DNA from: UBA7672 sp036733305
GTDB lineage: Bacteria > Pseudomonadota > Alphaproteobacteria > Caulobacterales > Hyphomonadaceae
NCBI GenBank assembly: GCA_036733305.1
Contig: DAINAT010000036.1
Span: forward strand, 1 to 27,831
DNA: 27,831 nt
Reading direction: 5' to 3'
In this document: one piece after another, positions 1-7,826 of the stretch
Layout of the letters: each line of letters begins with the position of its first letter
Position numbering within the stretch: position 1 is the first letter of the stretch
Position numbers and translations under genes: made by a program
The notes under the pieces: model-generated
What the model was told of the DNA's origin: nothing
The model's database searches: none
Seen by the model: only the letters and a program-made list of their open reading frames with translations

Positions 1-68
1 ACATTGGGCTAGGGACCCCGTCGCCGCTTGATCACTGGATCAATGCGATGCTGCGCATGCTTGCGATG

Positions 69-187
69 CTCGTGCTCCACGTCGCCTCAACGCTCCAGAT
101 GATCCGCCGCCGTGAAGCTGTGAATGCCACACAGCCCACGCCTACAGATCTGCCCCAAGCGAAGACCGACACCCAATCCAAGGAAAC
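69..187 (+). repeat. 119-bp repeat, left copy of an inverted pair
   Basis: This segment is the reverse complement of 27713-27831 with a single mismatch (the C at 179 corresponds to an A when the right copy is read in this orientation). Identity stops at 187/27713 on the inner side. On the outer side the right copy runs into the window edge, so the true length is unknown. One reading frame stays open through both copies, and the single mismatch is synonymous in it (Ser TCC/TCA). The peptide would begin with a hydrophobic stretch, so a small coding element cannot be excluded. Confidence 0.9.
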
Positions 188-240
188 CCAAACTGTCGCC
201 CCAAGCGACCCCGCCCAACCGCGCGCTCACACCACCACTT

Positions 241-337
241 GTCATCCCGGAAACGCGAAGCGTTATCCGGGACCCATTGCGAGAGCACGACACCCCATCA
301 ATGGTTCCCGGCGCTCGCTACGCTCGGCCGGGATGAC
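241..337. repeat. double-hairpin palindromic element
   Basis: Two 38-bp arms (241-278 and 300-337) are inverted relative to each other, beginning GTCATCCCGG and ending CCGGGATGAC. Each arm is itself a hairpin: in the left arm CCCGG and AACGC pair with GCGTT and CCGGG around a GAA loop. Elements of this kind occur in many copies between genes of alphaproteobacteria. I infer a dispersed non-coding repeat. Confidence 0.8.
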
Positions 338-400
338 AACCGCTGATGAAGCCGAGGCGCTGCAACACGCTCGCCCACACACCAATGCACGTTCCTTGTC

Positions 401-487
401 CCGCTCCTCCCGACGAAAGTCGGGACCCAGGGGCGGCTTGTTCCGGTATGCGTTGCACTGGTTCCCGGCTTGCGCCGGAACGAGCGG
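401..487. repeat. second double-hairpin palindromic element
   Basis: The arms 401-430 and 458-487 are imperfect inverted copies (CCGCTC outermost). Each arm carries its own hairpin; the left one is CCCGAC-GAAA-GTCGGG. The architecture matches the element at 241-337 but the sequence differs, so it belongs to a related but separate repeat class. Confidence 0.7.
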
Positions 488-503
488 TGATTTGATCACC
501 GCC

Positions 504-537
504 CCAAACAAAAACGCGCCCGCCTAAGCGAGCGCGT
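504..537 (-). terminator. Rho-independent terminator of the virB operon
   Basis: Read on the minus strand after the virB11 stop, ACGCGC (537-532) pairs with GCGCGT (519-514). The loop contains CGC-TTAG-GCG, and a TTTTTGTTT tract follows. A 26-nt core here (504-529) is the same, apart from one base, as the terminator at 27401-27426 at the other end of the window. Confidence 0.85.
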
Positions 538-584
538 CCACAACCCAAGCCCATCCCACCCCGCTTAACTGCGGGAACGCACCC

Positions 585-1568
585 TCACGCCCGGCGGTGA
601 AACACCACCTGGCTCACACCGCGCTTGCCTGCTGAGCGCGACAGCTGCACCACCACATCGATCACCGAGCGCGCATACTCGATCACATCGGCCCGCGTCA
701 GCGTCAGCCCGGCCTGCAGCGTCATGAATGCAATCTGGTCCATCGCGCCCTGCGGACTGTCGGCGTGAACCGTCGTGAGCGATCCCGGATGCCCGGTATT
801 CACCGCGCGCAGGAAGGTGAAAGCCTCCGCCCCGCGAATTTCCCCCACCATCAAACGATCCGGCCGCATCCGCAGGCTCGCTCGCAGCAGTTCATCGATC
901 CCGACGCGCGCCTCTCCAAGCTCGCTGTTCACCGCGATCAACCCCACCGCATTCGGATGCGCCAGCTTCACCTCGGGCGTGTCCTCGATCACGATCAGCC
1001 GGTCGCTCTGCGGAATCTCTTTCAGCAGCGCGTTCAGAAACGTCGTCTTGCCCGTACCCGTACCGCCCGAAATCACGATGTTCCGGCCAGCTTTCACCGC
1101 CGCAGAGAAGAACCCCTTCAGCTCGCCACGATCAAGCAAGCCCTGAAGCTGCTGATCCTGCTCAGCCCGTTCACTCCCCGCCGCCCGTTTCGCACCATTG
1201 AACGCGCCCGCCGCCTCGTAGTTATCGAGCGTCAGGTCCTGAACCACATGCTTCCGGATCGCCAGCGCGTAATGGCTCCGCGTCGCCGGCGGCGACACGA
1301 TCTGAACCCGCGCCCCATCAGGCAGGGTCGCCGCCAGCAGCGGATACTCCCGCGAAACGCCCTGCGATGTATGCGCCGCAATCTGCTGCGCCAGCCGCAG
1401 CATCATGGTCTCGGTCACGTCAGGCGCGGCATGATGCTCGAACCCGTGCGCCCCATCGATCCAGACCTCGCCCGGCTTGTTGACCAGAATATCGGTCACA
1501 TCCGCCCGATCGAGCCAGGGAGCGAAGGGCGCGAGATAGGTGCGGAGATAAACGCCTTCGCCGATCAA
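585..1568 (-). CDS. virB11: VirB11-type secretion ATPase
   Basis: Hexameric traffic ATPase that sits on the cytoplasmic face of the inner membrane and powers pilus assembly and substrate transfer. The 327-residue product has the family's usual length and signature: Walker A GGTGTGKTT (about 168-176), an Asp box with IEDTPE (about 194-199), Walker B LMVGEIRG (239-246) and a His box GHPGSLTTVHAD (259-270). The best start is a TTG at 1568 whose last two bases overlap the virB10 stop (TTGA). This is a rare start codon, but no ATG lies near and the N-terminal domain begins at once. It is the last gene of the operon and is followed by a strong terminator. The family assignment is secure; the substrate of the apparatus is unknown. 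Confidence 0.95.
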   Translation of the reverse strand: MIGEGVYLRTYLAPFAPWLDRADVTDILVNKPGEVWIDGAHGFEHHAAPDVTETMMLRLAQQIAAHTSQGVSREYPLLAATLPDGARVQIVSPPATRSHYALAIRKHVVQDLTLDNYEAAGAFNGAKRAAGSERAEQDQQLQGLLDRGELKGFFSAAVKAGRNIVISGGTGTGKTTFLNALLKEIPQSDRLIVIEDTPEVKLAHPNAVGLIAVNSELGEARVGIDELLRASLRMRPDRLMVGEIRGAEAFTFLRAVNTGHPGSLTTVHADSPQGAMDQIAFMTLQAGLTLTRADVIEYARSVIDVVVQLSRSAGKRGVSQVVFHRRA

Positions 1569-2743
1569 TTCGCTGCGCTCGCCTTGATCGCGCCAACCGT
1601 CGAGAAATCGAGGTCCTGGCTCACGAACACCCGCACTGGCGATCCCTGCGGCACAGTCACCGTCGGTCCGATATTCTGGCCCGACGTCAGCGAGCTCGAA
1701 CCCGCCTCAACGCCCGCCCGGGTCGATGCGATCACGATGCTCGTATCACTCGAGTCCGTAATCGCCGCGCCGCCGATGTTGAGCAGCGTCAGCAGGATCG
1801 CCCCACCAAACCGCTCCCAGAAGTGCGTATTCAGATCACCGTCCAGACCACCGCGGCCCAGACCATCGGTTGCCGGCGAAGCCAGTTCGATCGCGGCCCC
1901 ATCAGGGCGGATCAACCGCGTCCAGATCACAAACGTCCGGCTCTGTCCCAGCGCGACGCCAGACTTGTACTGGCCGATTAGCCTGGACCCGCGCGGCACT
2001 AGAACTTTCGACCCATCGAAGCCCTTCACATCCCGCGTGACGACCGCACGCACATATCCGGGCAGATCCGAATTCAGCGCCGTCTCCAGCACCGCCGCGA
2101 TCACCGTACCCTCGACGATCGTGTTGGCCTGGTCACCCAGCTGGCTCGCGCGTGCAGGCTTGGACGAGCTGCCCACGCCCAACCGCTGCGCGAACCGTTC
2201 ATCCGCGTTCGTGCTCTGGTTCGCCGCATTACTCATCGCGCCTGCGACTGCGGCGGGATCAAGCGGTTGTCCGTTTGGTCCGGTCGCAGCGCCGGCAACA
2301 GGCGCCTTGTACTCGCCGAGATCCACCACCAGCGATGGCGCACGCAAGCGATCGAGTTCGCCCTGTGTCGGCCCAGCCGGAACCGGCGGAGGCAGTGGCT
2401 GCTGTTCGACCACGGGAAGTTCAACTGGCGCAGGTTCCGGCACAACCGGAACGTATGCCGGCATGATCGGTTGGGGCTGTGCAGCCGCCGCTTCAGCCGC
2501 CAGCCGCTGGGCTTCAGCAGTCTTGGCCGCCTGCTCGCGATCCAGCCGCGCATTCTCTGTCGAGGCGCGGTTGGCATCGAGCTGCAGGAAAACGATCACG
2601 CCCAGCGCCAGCGCGCCGACCAGGCCGAAAACGACTGGCCAGAGGCTCTGCGACTGCGCCACGCGCGGCGGAGCATCGACATCGAATGTCGGATCGAGGC
2701 CGGTGCGTGGGGTAGCTGATGTTCCGAGTTGATCTCTCACCAT
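1565..2743 (-). CDS. virB10: VirB10-type core-complex protein
   Basis: VirB10 spans the envelope, linking the inner-membrane ATPases to the outer-membrane pore. The 392-residue product has a short cytoplasmic N-terminus, one membrane segment (about 35-55), a coiled and proline-rich periplasmic region (about 60-125), and the C-terminal beta-barrel domain typical of TrbI/VirB10, including the conserved LVPRGSRLIGQY stretch. The ATG at 2743 follows the virB9 stop by one base (TGACATG) and has GAGGC in front of it; an upstream TTG at 2776 in the same frame is much less likely. It overlaps virB11 by 4 nt. The length is normal and nothing appears broken. Confidence 0.95.
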   Translation of the reverse strand: MVRDQLGTSATPRTGLDPTFDVDAPPRVAQSQSLWPVVFGLVGALALGVIVFLQLDANRASTENARLDREQAAKTAEAQRLAAEAAAAQPQPIMPAYVPVVPEPAPVELPVVEQQPLPPPVPAGPTQGELDRLRAPSLVVDLGEYKAPVAGAATGPNGQPLDPAAVAGAMSNAANQSTNADERFAQRLGVGSSSKPARASQLGDQANTIVEGTVIAAVLETALNSDLPGYVRAVVTRDVKGFDGSKVLVPRGSRLIGQYKSGVALGQSRTFVIWTRLIRPDGAAIELASPATDGLGRGGLDGDLNTHFWERFGGAILLTLLNIGGAAITDSSDTSIVIASTRAGVEAGSSSLTSGQNIGPTVTVPQGSPVRVFVSQDLDFSTVGAIKASAAN

Positions 2744-2744
2744 G

Positions 2745-3572
2745 TCAGCCTCGGCTCGGCTGGGGCAGCGGTGCAAGGGTCGGCGCGGGACGCTTGCTCC
2801 AAGATTTGTTCTTCACTTCCGCCTGGGTCTTGCCATAGCGAAGGATGAAGCGCTCAGCGATGAAGTCCGCGACCGTATAGTCGCCAGACACGCGCGTATT
2901 CGCCATCTCTTCCTTGCCGTCGGCCCCGATCACGAACACGGCCGGCGCCGCGTTGCGGGCGTCGAACTGGAAATAGGTCAGCGTGCCGTCATCGAACACG
3001 CGCACCGGATAGAGCGTCTTCTGACCCTTCATCTCGTACGAGAAGTTGAAGTCCTCCGGCTTTGGTGGAGGCGGCGGCGGTGGAGGCGGCGGCAGAAGAT
3101 CCGCCATCGACTTGGGCGCAGGATAAAGGAATCGCAGTCGCAACAGCGTATCCGCACTCGCCGTCTTGCTCTCTGTCGCAGACAGCAGGAACGAATAGAT
3201 GCGCTGCGTCGTCACCACCGTCATGCTGGTGGGGTTGGACTTCGACATCGGCTTCAGGAACAGCAGCGTTGCCTTGCGGTTGGGCGTCACCTGCCACGAC
3301 AGCGAGTCGCCGATCGACACGTTCTCTATGCGCTCGTCGGCGCCGAACTCGATCGTAAGCTCATAGCCGAGCTGGCCACGAATCCCCACAATAGAATTGG
3401 GGTCGTACATGAATTCCTTGATGCGCGGATCGCCTGGTCCCGGCACCGGATAGGTCGCGACCTGAGCGATAGCGATCGGACTCAGCGTGGCGAAGCTCGC
3501 CCCCAGCGCCAGCACGGCGATCGTGGCTGCTCGAAACTTCACGCGATACTTTCCTCGACCCATCGGGCTCAT
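2745..3572 (-). CDS. virB9: VirB9-type core-complex protein
   Basis: VirB9 is a periplasmic/outer-membrane core subunit that forms a ring with VirB10 and usually VirB7. The 275-residue product begins with a Sec signal peptide (hydrophobic core followed by IAIA-Q, cleavage near 36). It then has the N-terminal beta domain (DPRIKEFMYDPNSI), a run of ten prolines, and the C-terminal domain (NFSYEMKG, ending in ILRYGKTQ...NKSW). The ATG at 3572 is preceded by GGGGGGCGGAAAG; the frame extends to a TTG at 3614 without support. The ten prolines are encoded by an exact 15-bp tandem duplication. Upstream lies the operon's only sizeable gap, 103 nt. No VirB7 lipoprotein is visible nearby. Confidence 0.93.
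   Translation of the reverse strand: MSPMGRGKYRVKFRAATIAVLALGASFATLSPIAIAQVATYPVPGPGDPRIKEFMYDPNSIVGIRGQLGYELTIEFGADERIENVSIGDSLSWQVTPNRKATLLFLKPMSKSNPTSMTVVTTQRIYSFLLSATESKTASADTLLRLRFLYPAPKSMADLLPPPPPPPPPPKPEDFNFSYEMKGQKTLYPVRVFDDGTLTYFQFDARNAAPAVFVIGADGKEEMANTRVSGDYTVADFIAERFILRYGKTQAEVKNKSWSKRPAPTLAPLPQPSRG
3064..3093. repeat. 15-bp tandem duplication inside virB9
   Basis: Two exact copies of a 15-bp unit (3064-3078 and 3079-3093) together encode ten consecutive prolines in the linker between the two VirB9 domains. In-frame slippage would change the linker in steps of five prolines. Confidence 0.9.
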
Positions 3573-3675
3573 GACTTTCCGCCCCCCGAAGTGCGGCCGC
3601 CCCAAGTCGCCCAACGCCTATCGACCACTTTTTGGGGTGGCCATGCAAGTGAACAGTCTGTCGTACGTACGGCCA
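3573..3675 (-). other. 103-nt gap where virB8 is expected
   Basis: Every other junction in this operon overlaps or is separated by at most 7 nt, but virB6 and virB9 are 103 nt apart. In standard virB operons virB8 lies between them. None of the translations of the gap resembles VirB8, so nothing beyond a possible deletion scar or leader remains. Confidence 0.7.
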
Positions 3676-4842
3676 TCACCGATCCTCCGGCCGCACGGTC
3701 GGTCGGGGCGAGCGATTGTACGCCTGGCCCAGCCGTTCGCCCGAAGCGATCATCGGGGCGGTGCCTACTGCGTCAGAAATTTCGCCCGTCCGCCGGGAGT
3801 AGACCTCCCGGCTGGAATAGGAGGAGCCTGCGCCGGCCTGTGCCCGGTCGATCATGGCGACACGCGCAGCGATCTCTTCAGCGCGCGCGCCGGGGCCGTT
3901 GCTGCTGATCCGGTCAGGCGCGGGAAGCCGGCGCATGGAGGGCTCCTCGCTGCTGCGACCGCGATTGAACCCGAATCCCCGGCCAATCGCAGCGACTGCG
4001 CCGAGCCCGAAGATCATGACCATCACGAACACGGTCACGATGATCGCGATGGTGATCACGGGCCCCATGTCAAACTTCGCTTCGGCCGCGTTCTTCAGGA
4101 GGATCGTGAGGAAGGGCTGCAGGATCATCAGCATCACGGCGCCGAACACGTTCACGGCCAGCGGCGCCATGGCGAAGGAGAACGTCGCGCGCATCCAGCC
4201 TTCGAAAAGGCCGCGTGTCTGATCGAACAGCAGCATGCCGATGAAGATCGGACCGATCGCCAGCAGGAATGCCAGCACGATCTTGGTCGCAATGATGATG
4301 CCGAGTGTCAGCAGCAGCAGCGCGATGGAGGTGAGCCAGAGCAGACCCGAGCCCAGCATCGGGCCGCCTTGCAGCAGGTTCGCGGACGGGCTCGCCATGC
4401 CTCCATAGACGCCAGCGGCGCCGGATAAATCTTCGAAAGCCTTCTGCACGCCGCCCATCACATTGCCGTCGAAGGTCGAGCCTTGCGATGACAGAGGCGA
4501 GACCAGAAGTTTCATCAGCTCCGCCGGACCATCGAACAACAGATTGAAGAACACGGTCTGGTAAGCCGCCCACGATGTCAGGAAGGCGAGGATCAGGCCG
4601 ATCTTGAGGACCGCGAACGGCAGCTCGGTCACGCGCATTCCGCCGCGGCCGAACAGCAGCTGGTAGCCGATCAGCGCGATGTAGATCGTCAGCAAGCCGG
4701 TAAAGGCCATAGAGAACACCGTGTCGGGGCCGACAAGGTTCCGGTAGGTGTCGTGCACGAGAACGCGGATATGGCAGTCGACCGTCTCGAGGACGCCGCC
4801 AACCATGCCTTCTTCGGGAGGAGCCGGGCAGAACGCCATCAT
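3676..4842 (-). CDS. virB6: VirB6-type inner-membrane channel protein
   Basis: Polytopic inner-membrane subunit (TrbL/VirB6 family) that forms part of the translocation platform. The 388-residue product has hydrophobic segments near 45-65, 75-95, 165-190, 195-215, 225-250 and 265-290 and a central loop rich in Gly/Ala/Ser. A hydrophilic, Arg-rich cytoplasmic tail of about 90 residues follows. The conserved WMRATFSFAMAPLAVNVF region matches the family. The ATG at 4842 overlaps the virB4 stop as ATGA; an in-frame GTG at 4869 is less likely. The tail contains no VirB8-like domain, so the missing VirB8 is not fused here. Confidence 0.9.
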   Translation of the reverse strand: MMAFCPAPPEEGMVGGVLETVDCHIRVLVHDTYRNLVGPDTVFSMAFTGLLTIYIALIGYQLLFGRGGMRVTELPFAVLKIGLILAFLTSWAAYQTVFFNLLFDGPAELMKLLVSPLSSQGSTFDGNVMGGVQKAFEDLSGAAGVYGGMASPSANLLQGGPMLGSGLLWLTSIALLLLTLGIIIATKIVLAFLLAIGPIFIGMLLFDQTRGLFEGWMRATFSFAMAPLAVNVFGAVMLMILQPFLTILLKNAAEAKFDMGPVITIAIIVTVFVMVMIFGLGAVAAIGRGFGFNRGRSSEEPSMRRLPAPDRISSNGPGARAEEIAARVAMIDRAQAGAGSSYSSREVYSRRTGEISDAVGTAPMIASGERLGQAYNRSPRPTVRPEDR

Positions 4843-7211
4843 GCTGCTCCCAACAGTAGCGGCATCCACGCGTTGGGATCGTCGCCGACCTCGGTGCGGA
4901 TATCGTCGAGCATGCGCACGGTACGCTCGCGGCCGGAGAGCACGGTCAGGATATCGCGTTCGCCATTCAGATTGAGGCGCGCGACCACGCTGTCCGCACC
5001 ATGCTTCACGAGGAAGCAGCGCGACGTGTCAGGCAGGGTGCGGATCAGGTCGAACTCGTGACCAGACAGGCCGAAGCCCTTGCAGTACTCGCTCTCCTGC
5101 GCCTTCGGGTTGGGCAGGAAGATCTGTGTGGCGGACTGTTCGATCACGGCGCTGGCGATGCGGCTTTCGAGCGCGTCGCCGGTTGATTGCGTGGCGAAGC
5201 CGACAATGCCGTTGCGCTTCCGGATGGTCTTTTCCCAGTCGCGGATGCGCGCGACGAACACTTCGTCATCGAGTGCCTTCCAGCCCTCGTCGACGACGAT
5301 GATCGACGGTTGGCCGTTAAGTCGCTCTTCGACACGATGGAAGAGGTACATCATGGTCGGCGTACGCACGACCGGGTCTTCCAGAAGATGCGTCATGTCG
5401 AAGCCCGCGATGCGGGTCTCGAGATCGAGGTGATCTTCCTCGTTGTCGAACAGCCAGGCGCGATCGCCCTCCATGATCCATGGATTGAGACGCGAGGCGA
5501 GGTCGCCCGGCGTGGGGCGGCGGCCGCCGAGGAAGAGTTCACGGAAGTAACGGAGGCGGCGGAAGTTCGGCGTCTGGTCGTAGTTGGCCGAGACAGCAGC
5601 AGAGATCGTCGCATTGTCTTCCGCTGACAGGATCTCGCCGTTCGAGGTGACGAGCTTGGCCACCCACTGCTGCAGGAAACGGCGGTTGCCCGGCGTATCC
5701 GGCAGCTGCAGCGGATTGAAGCCGGTCTTCACGCCCGGACGGATCAGGTCGTACTTGCCGCCCATCGCGCGCAGGAAGATTTCTGCGCCGCGATCCTTGT
5801 CGAAGAACACGACCTTGGGCTCGAACCGCTCCGACTGTGCGATCAGGAAGTTGAGCACCACGGTTTTGCCGGCGCCCGATGGGCCGATGACCAGGAAGTT
5901 GCCAAGGTCGCCCTTGTGGAAGTTGAAATAGTAGGGCGAGGCCGCTGTCGTCTCGAGCAGCGTGACGGCAGGCCCCCAGTGATTGCCGCCGGCGCGACCG
6001 ACCGGGTGGCTGTGGAACGAGGCAAGACCTGCGAAGTTGGCCGACGACACCAGCGCCTTGCGCGGAATGTATTGGCTGTTGCCGGGGAACTGAGCCCAGA
6101 AGCTTGGCTCAAGCGCGGCTTCCTCGCGCACGCCGATGACGCCGATCTCGGTCAGCGCCGCCTGCACATCGGCCACGGCGTTATCGAGCGGTTCAAAGTC
6201 CGGCGCACGGACCATCAGCGTGAAGTGGTGTTCGCCGAAGACAGCGCGGCCAGCGGCGACATCATCCTTCGCCTGAACGAGATCGCGGCGCAGGGACAGC
6301 GCTTCATCGTCGGCGGCACGCATGCGGCGCAGGACCGTGTTCATGCGGCTCAGCGCGGGCTGGCGATCTACGAACGAGAAGCTCTGCGAGATGACCATCT
6401 CGTGCGGCACGCGCAGCAGGCTGTCGAGCTGACCCGCGGACGTATGCGGCGGGTATTCCTTCACCGAAAGAATGGCGCCGAGCGTGCGGGGGCTACGCGA
6501 GTTGCCGGAGAATTCCAGCGTGTCCTTGCCGAAGCTGACGCGCCGGTCGACGAACGACACCCCGCCCTTCTCGAATGGTACGGGGCGCAGCTCGCCATCG
6601 AACAGGAAGGCGAGGAATTCCAGCGGCTCCGAGAACAGGCCGCCTGCAGTCTCGTAAGCACCGAGCAGGCGCGGGCCATAGGGCTGCAACGCGGCCATCA
6701 GGCTGTCTGTGGCGGCATCGAGTTCGCGCCGGTCACGCACACGGCTGACGGCGTCCCATTGTTTCTTGGCGCCCATGAAGCCGGCACGCGCAAGGGCAGG
6801 CTTGCGAGTCAGTGTGAGGAAGAGGTCGTTGACGAACAGGCGGCGGCCGTTGAGGCGCGAGCGCCAGCTCGAGTCGAGATTGCGCGCGAAGTGGTTGGAG
6901 AAGTCGCCTTCCAGCCCAGGTCGCACCATGTGGCGGATGACGTGTGCGCCGATCGACAGACGCGAGGAGGCGATCCCGCGCAGAACGGTGTCGCGCACAT
7001 TTTTGCGGTAGTTCAGCTCCTGCGTGTCGGCAGTCTCGAAGGAGAAGCCTTGCAGGTGGAGGATCTGGATCTGCGCGCCTTCACGTGTCGCCAGCGTCGT
7101 CTCGTCGATGTGACGCGCATACGGCAGCATGTCCGCCGCTTTCTTCTCGCGGCGCGCCAGTTTCGCATTGCCCCTCGTCCCAGCTTTCTTCTGAGGCGAT
7201 TTCTTTTTCAT
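4839..7211 (-). CDS. virB4: VirB4-type secretion ATPase
   Basis: The largest and most conserved ATPase of type IV secretion systems; it docks at the inner-membrane complex and drives pilin extraction and transfer. The 790-residue product has a Lys/Arg-rich start, the CagE/TrbE-type N-terminal domain, Walker A GPSGAGKT (443-450) and Walker B SIIVVDEG (636-643). The C-terminal motif SATQIFLPNPKAQESEYCKGF is typical of VirB4. The ATG at 7211 overlaps the virB3 stop as ATGA. The length is normal and the ATPase motifs are intact, which argues for a working machine despite the missing VirB8. Confidence 0.97.
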   Translation of the reverse strand: MKKKSPQKKAGTRGNAKLARREKKAADMLPYARHIDETTLATREGAQIQILHLQGFSFETADTQELNYRKNVRDTVLRGIASSRLSIGAHVIRHMVRPGLEGDFSNHFARNLDSSWRSRLNGRRLFVNDLFLTLTRKPALARAGFMGAKKQWDAVSRVRDRRELDAATDSLMAALQPYGPRLLGAYETAGGLFSEPLEFLAFLFDGELRPVPFEKGGVSFVDRRVSFGKDTLEFSGNSRSPRTLGAILSVKEYPPHTSAGQLDSLLRVPHEMVISQSFSFVDRQPALSRMNTVLRRMRAADDEALSLRRDLVQAKDDVAAGRAVFGEHHFTLMVRAPDFEPLDNAVADVQAALTEIGVIGVREEAALEPSFWAQFPGNSQYIPRKALVSSANFAGLASFHSHPVGRAGGNHWGPAVTLLETTAASPYYFNFHKGDLGNFLVIGPSGAGKTVVLNFLIAQSERFEPKVVFFDKDRGAEIFLRAMGGKYDLIRPGVKTGFNPLQLPDTPGNRRFLQQWVAKLVTSNGEILSAEDNATISAAVSANYDQTPNFRRLRYFRELFLGGRRPTPGDLASRLNPWIMEGDRAWLFDNEEDHLDLETRIAGFDMTHLLEDPVVRTPTMMYLFHRVEERLNGQPSIIVVDEGWKALDDEVFVARIRDWEKTIRKRNGIVGFATQSTGDALESRIASAVIEQSATQIFLPNPKAQESEYCKGFGLSGHEFDLIRTLPDTSRCFLVKHGADSVVARLNLNGERDILTVLSGRERTVRMLDDIRTEVGDDPNAWMPLLLGAA

Positions 7212-7507
7212 GGGTCGTATGTGCTGGGGGAGTAAGAGTTGCAGTGCCAGTGATTGTAGTTCTTCACGCGCGGGCAGCGACTGACCTTCTGAATCCAGAG
7301 GTCGAGCCAGCGCGGTTCACGCAGGCACATGAGGTATCCGATCACGTGCAGCACGAGCGCGGTGACGATCGCCCAGAACGATTTGGTGATCAGGAACACT
7401 TCAGTGGTGACGACAAGGTTCAGCACAAAAAACGAGTAGCTCACGCCCGCAAACATCTGCGGGCGGGTGAGGGCGTTGAAGACGATGTCGCGTTCGATAC
7501 CGGCCAT
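7208..7507 (-). CDS. virB3: VirB3-type inner-membrane protein
   Basis: Small inner-membrane partner of VirB4, needed for pilus formation. The 99-residue product begins with the family-typical VFNALTRPQMFAGV stretch and has two hydrophobic segments (about 17-38 and 42-60). The hydrophilic tail carries CLREPRWLDLW and ends rich in His/Tyr/Asn. The ATG at 7507 lies 7 nt after the virB2 stop; the frame is open further upstream into virB2, but the conserved region starts here. It overlaps virB4 by four bases. Confidence 0.92.
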   Translation of the reverse strand: MAGIERDIVFNALTRPQMFAGVSYSFFVLNLVVTTEVFLITKSFWAIVTALVLHVIGYLMCLREPRWLDLWIQKVSRCPRVKNYNHWHCNSYSPSTYDP

Positions 7508-7514
7508 GTGTCGC

Positions 7515-7826
7515 CTATCCCGCCGTCCGTGCGGCCATCTGGATGCCGCCGACAATGGTGGCGGCGCCGAACAGAATGAAGCAGCCGACGATGACAGTCA
7601 GACCATGCTTCCAGTTCATCCGGCCGGTCAGCATCATGAAGCCGATGACGGCAACCGCGATCACGGCAGCTGCAGTCGCCAGATTGCCGAGCAGCGTGCC
7701 CTGAACCCAGTTCACCGCACCGAGAATGGGGCCGGAGCCCTGAGGACTGTTGACCTGTGCGAAAGCTTCCTGCGCGGCGATCATTGCGCCGGCGGTAAAC
7801 AGGGTCAGTCGGGAAGCAAACGCCAT
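7515..7826 (-). CDS. virB2: VirB2-type major pilin
   Basis: Pilin precursor (TrbC/VirB2 family). The 103-residue product has a signal peptide ending near AFA-Q (about residue 23). Two hydrophobic helices follow (about 48-66 and 75-95), separated by a short polar loop (TGRMNWKHG); this is the standard VirB2 arrangement. The ATG at 7826 shares its first base with the stop of the lytic transglycosylase gene (TGATG). A GTG one codon earlier is possible. The gene is second in the operon, the usual virB2 place. Confidence 0.92.
   Translation of the reverse strand: MAFASRLTLFTAGAMIAAQEAFAQVNSPQGSGPILGAVNWVQGTLLGNLATAAAVIAVAVIGFMMLTGRMNWKHGLTVIVGCFILFGAATIVGGIQMAARTAG

Larger units (their letters stand above)
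1..584. other. gene-free repeat region at left edge
   Basis: No convincing protein gene is visible in this stretch. It holds a perfect hairpin-forming palindrome at 28-43, one copy of a 119-bp repeat (69-187), two double-hairpin palindromic elements (241-337 and 401-487), a small hairpin (484-502) and the virB11 terminator. An open frame runs through much of it from an ATG at 48, but it crosses the palindromes, whose structure rather than their coding explains the sequence. Confidence 0.7.

Noticed and set aside
48..527. 159-residue gene at the left edge
   Set aside because: It passes through two palindromic elements and shows no domain; only the part shared with the right repeat is kept as a possible peptide.
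765..2732. 655-residue plus-strand open frame
   Set aside because: It is antisense to virB11 and virB10, is Arg/Pro/Ser-rich without any domain, and is a typical high-GC shadow.
3573..3675. A short virB7 or remnant virB8 gene
   Set aside because: No frame shows a lipobox or VirB8-like sequence, and the gap is too short.
2742..3908. 388-residue plus-strand open frame
   Set aside because: It is antisense to virB9 and virB6, with no domain seen.
5916..7235. 439-residue plus-strand open frame
   Set aside because: It is antisense to virB4; its composition follows from the codons of the real gene.
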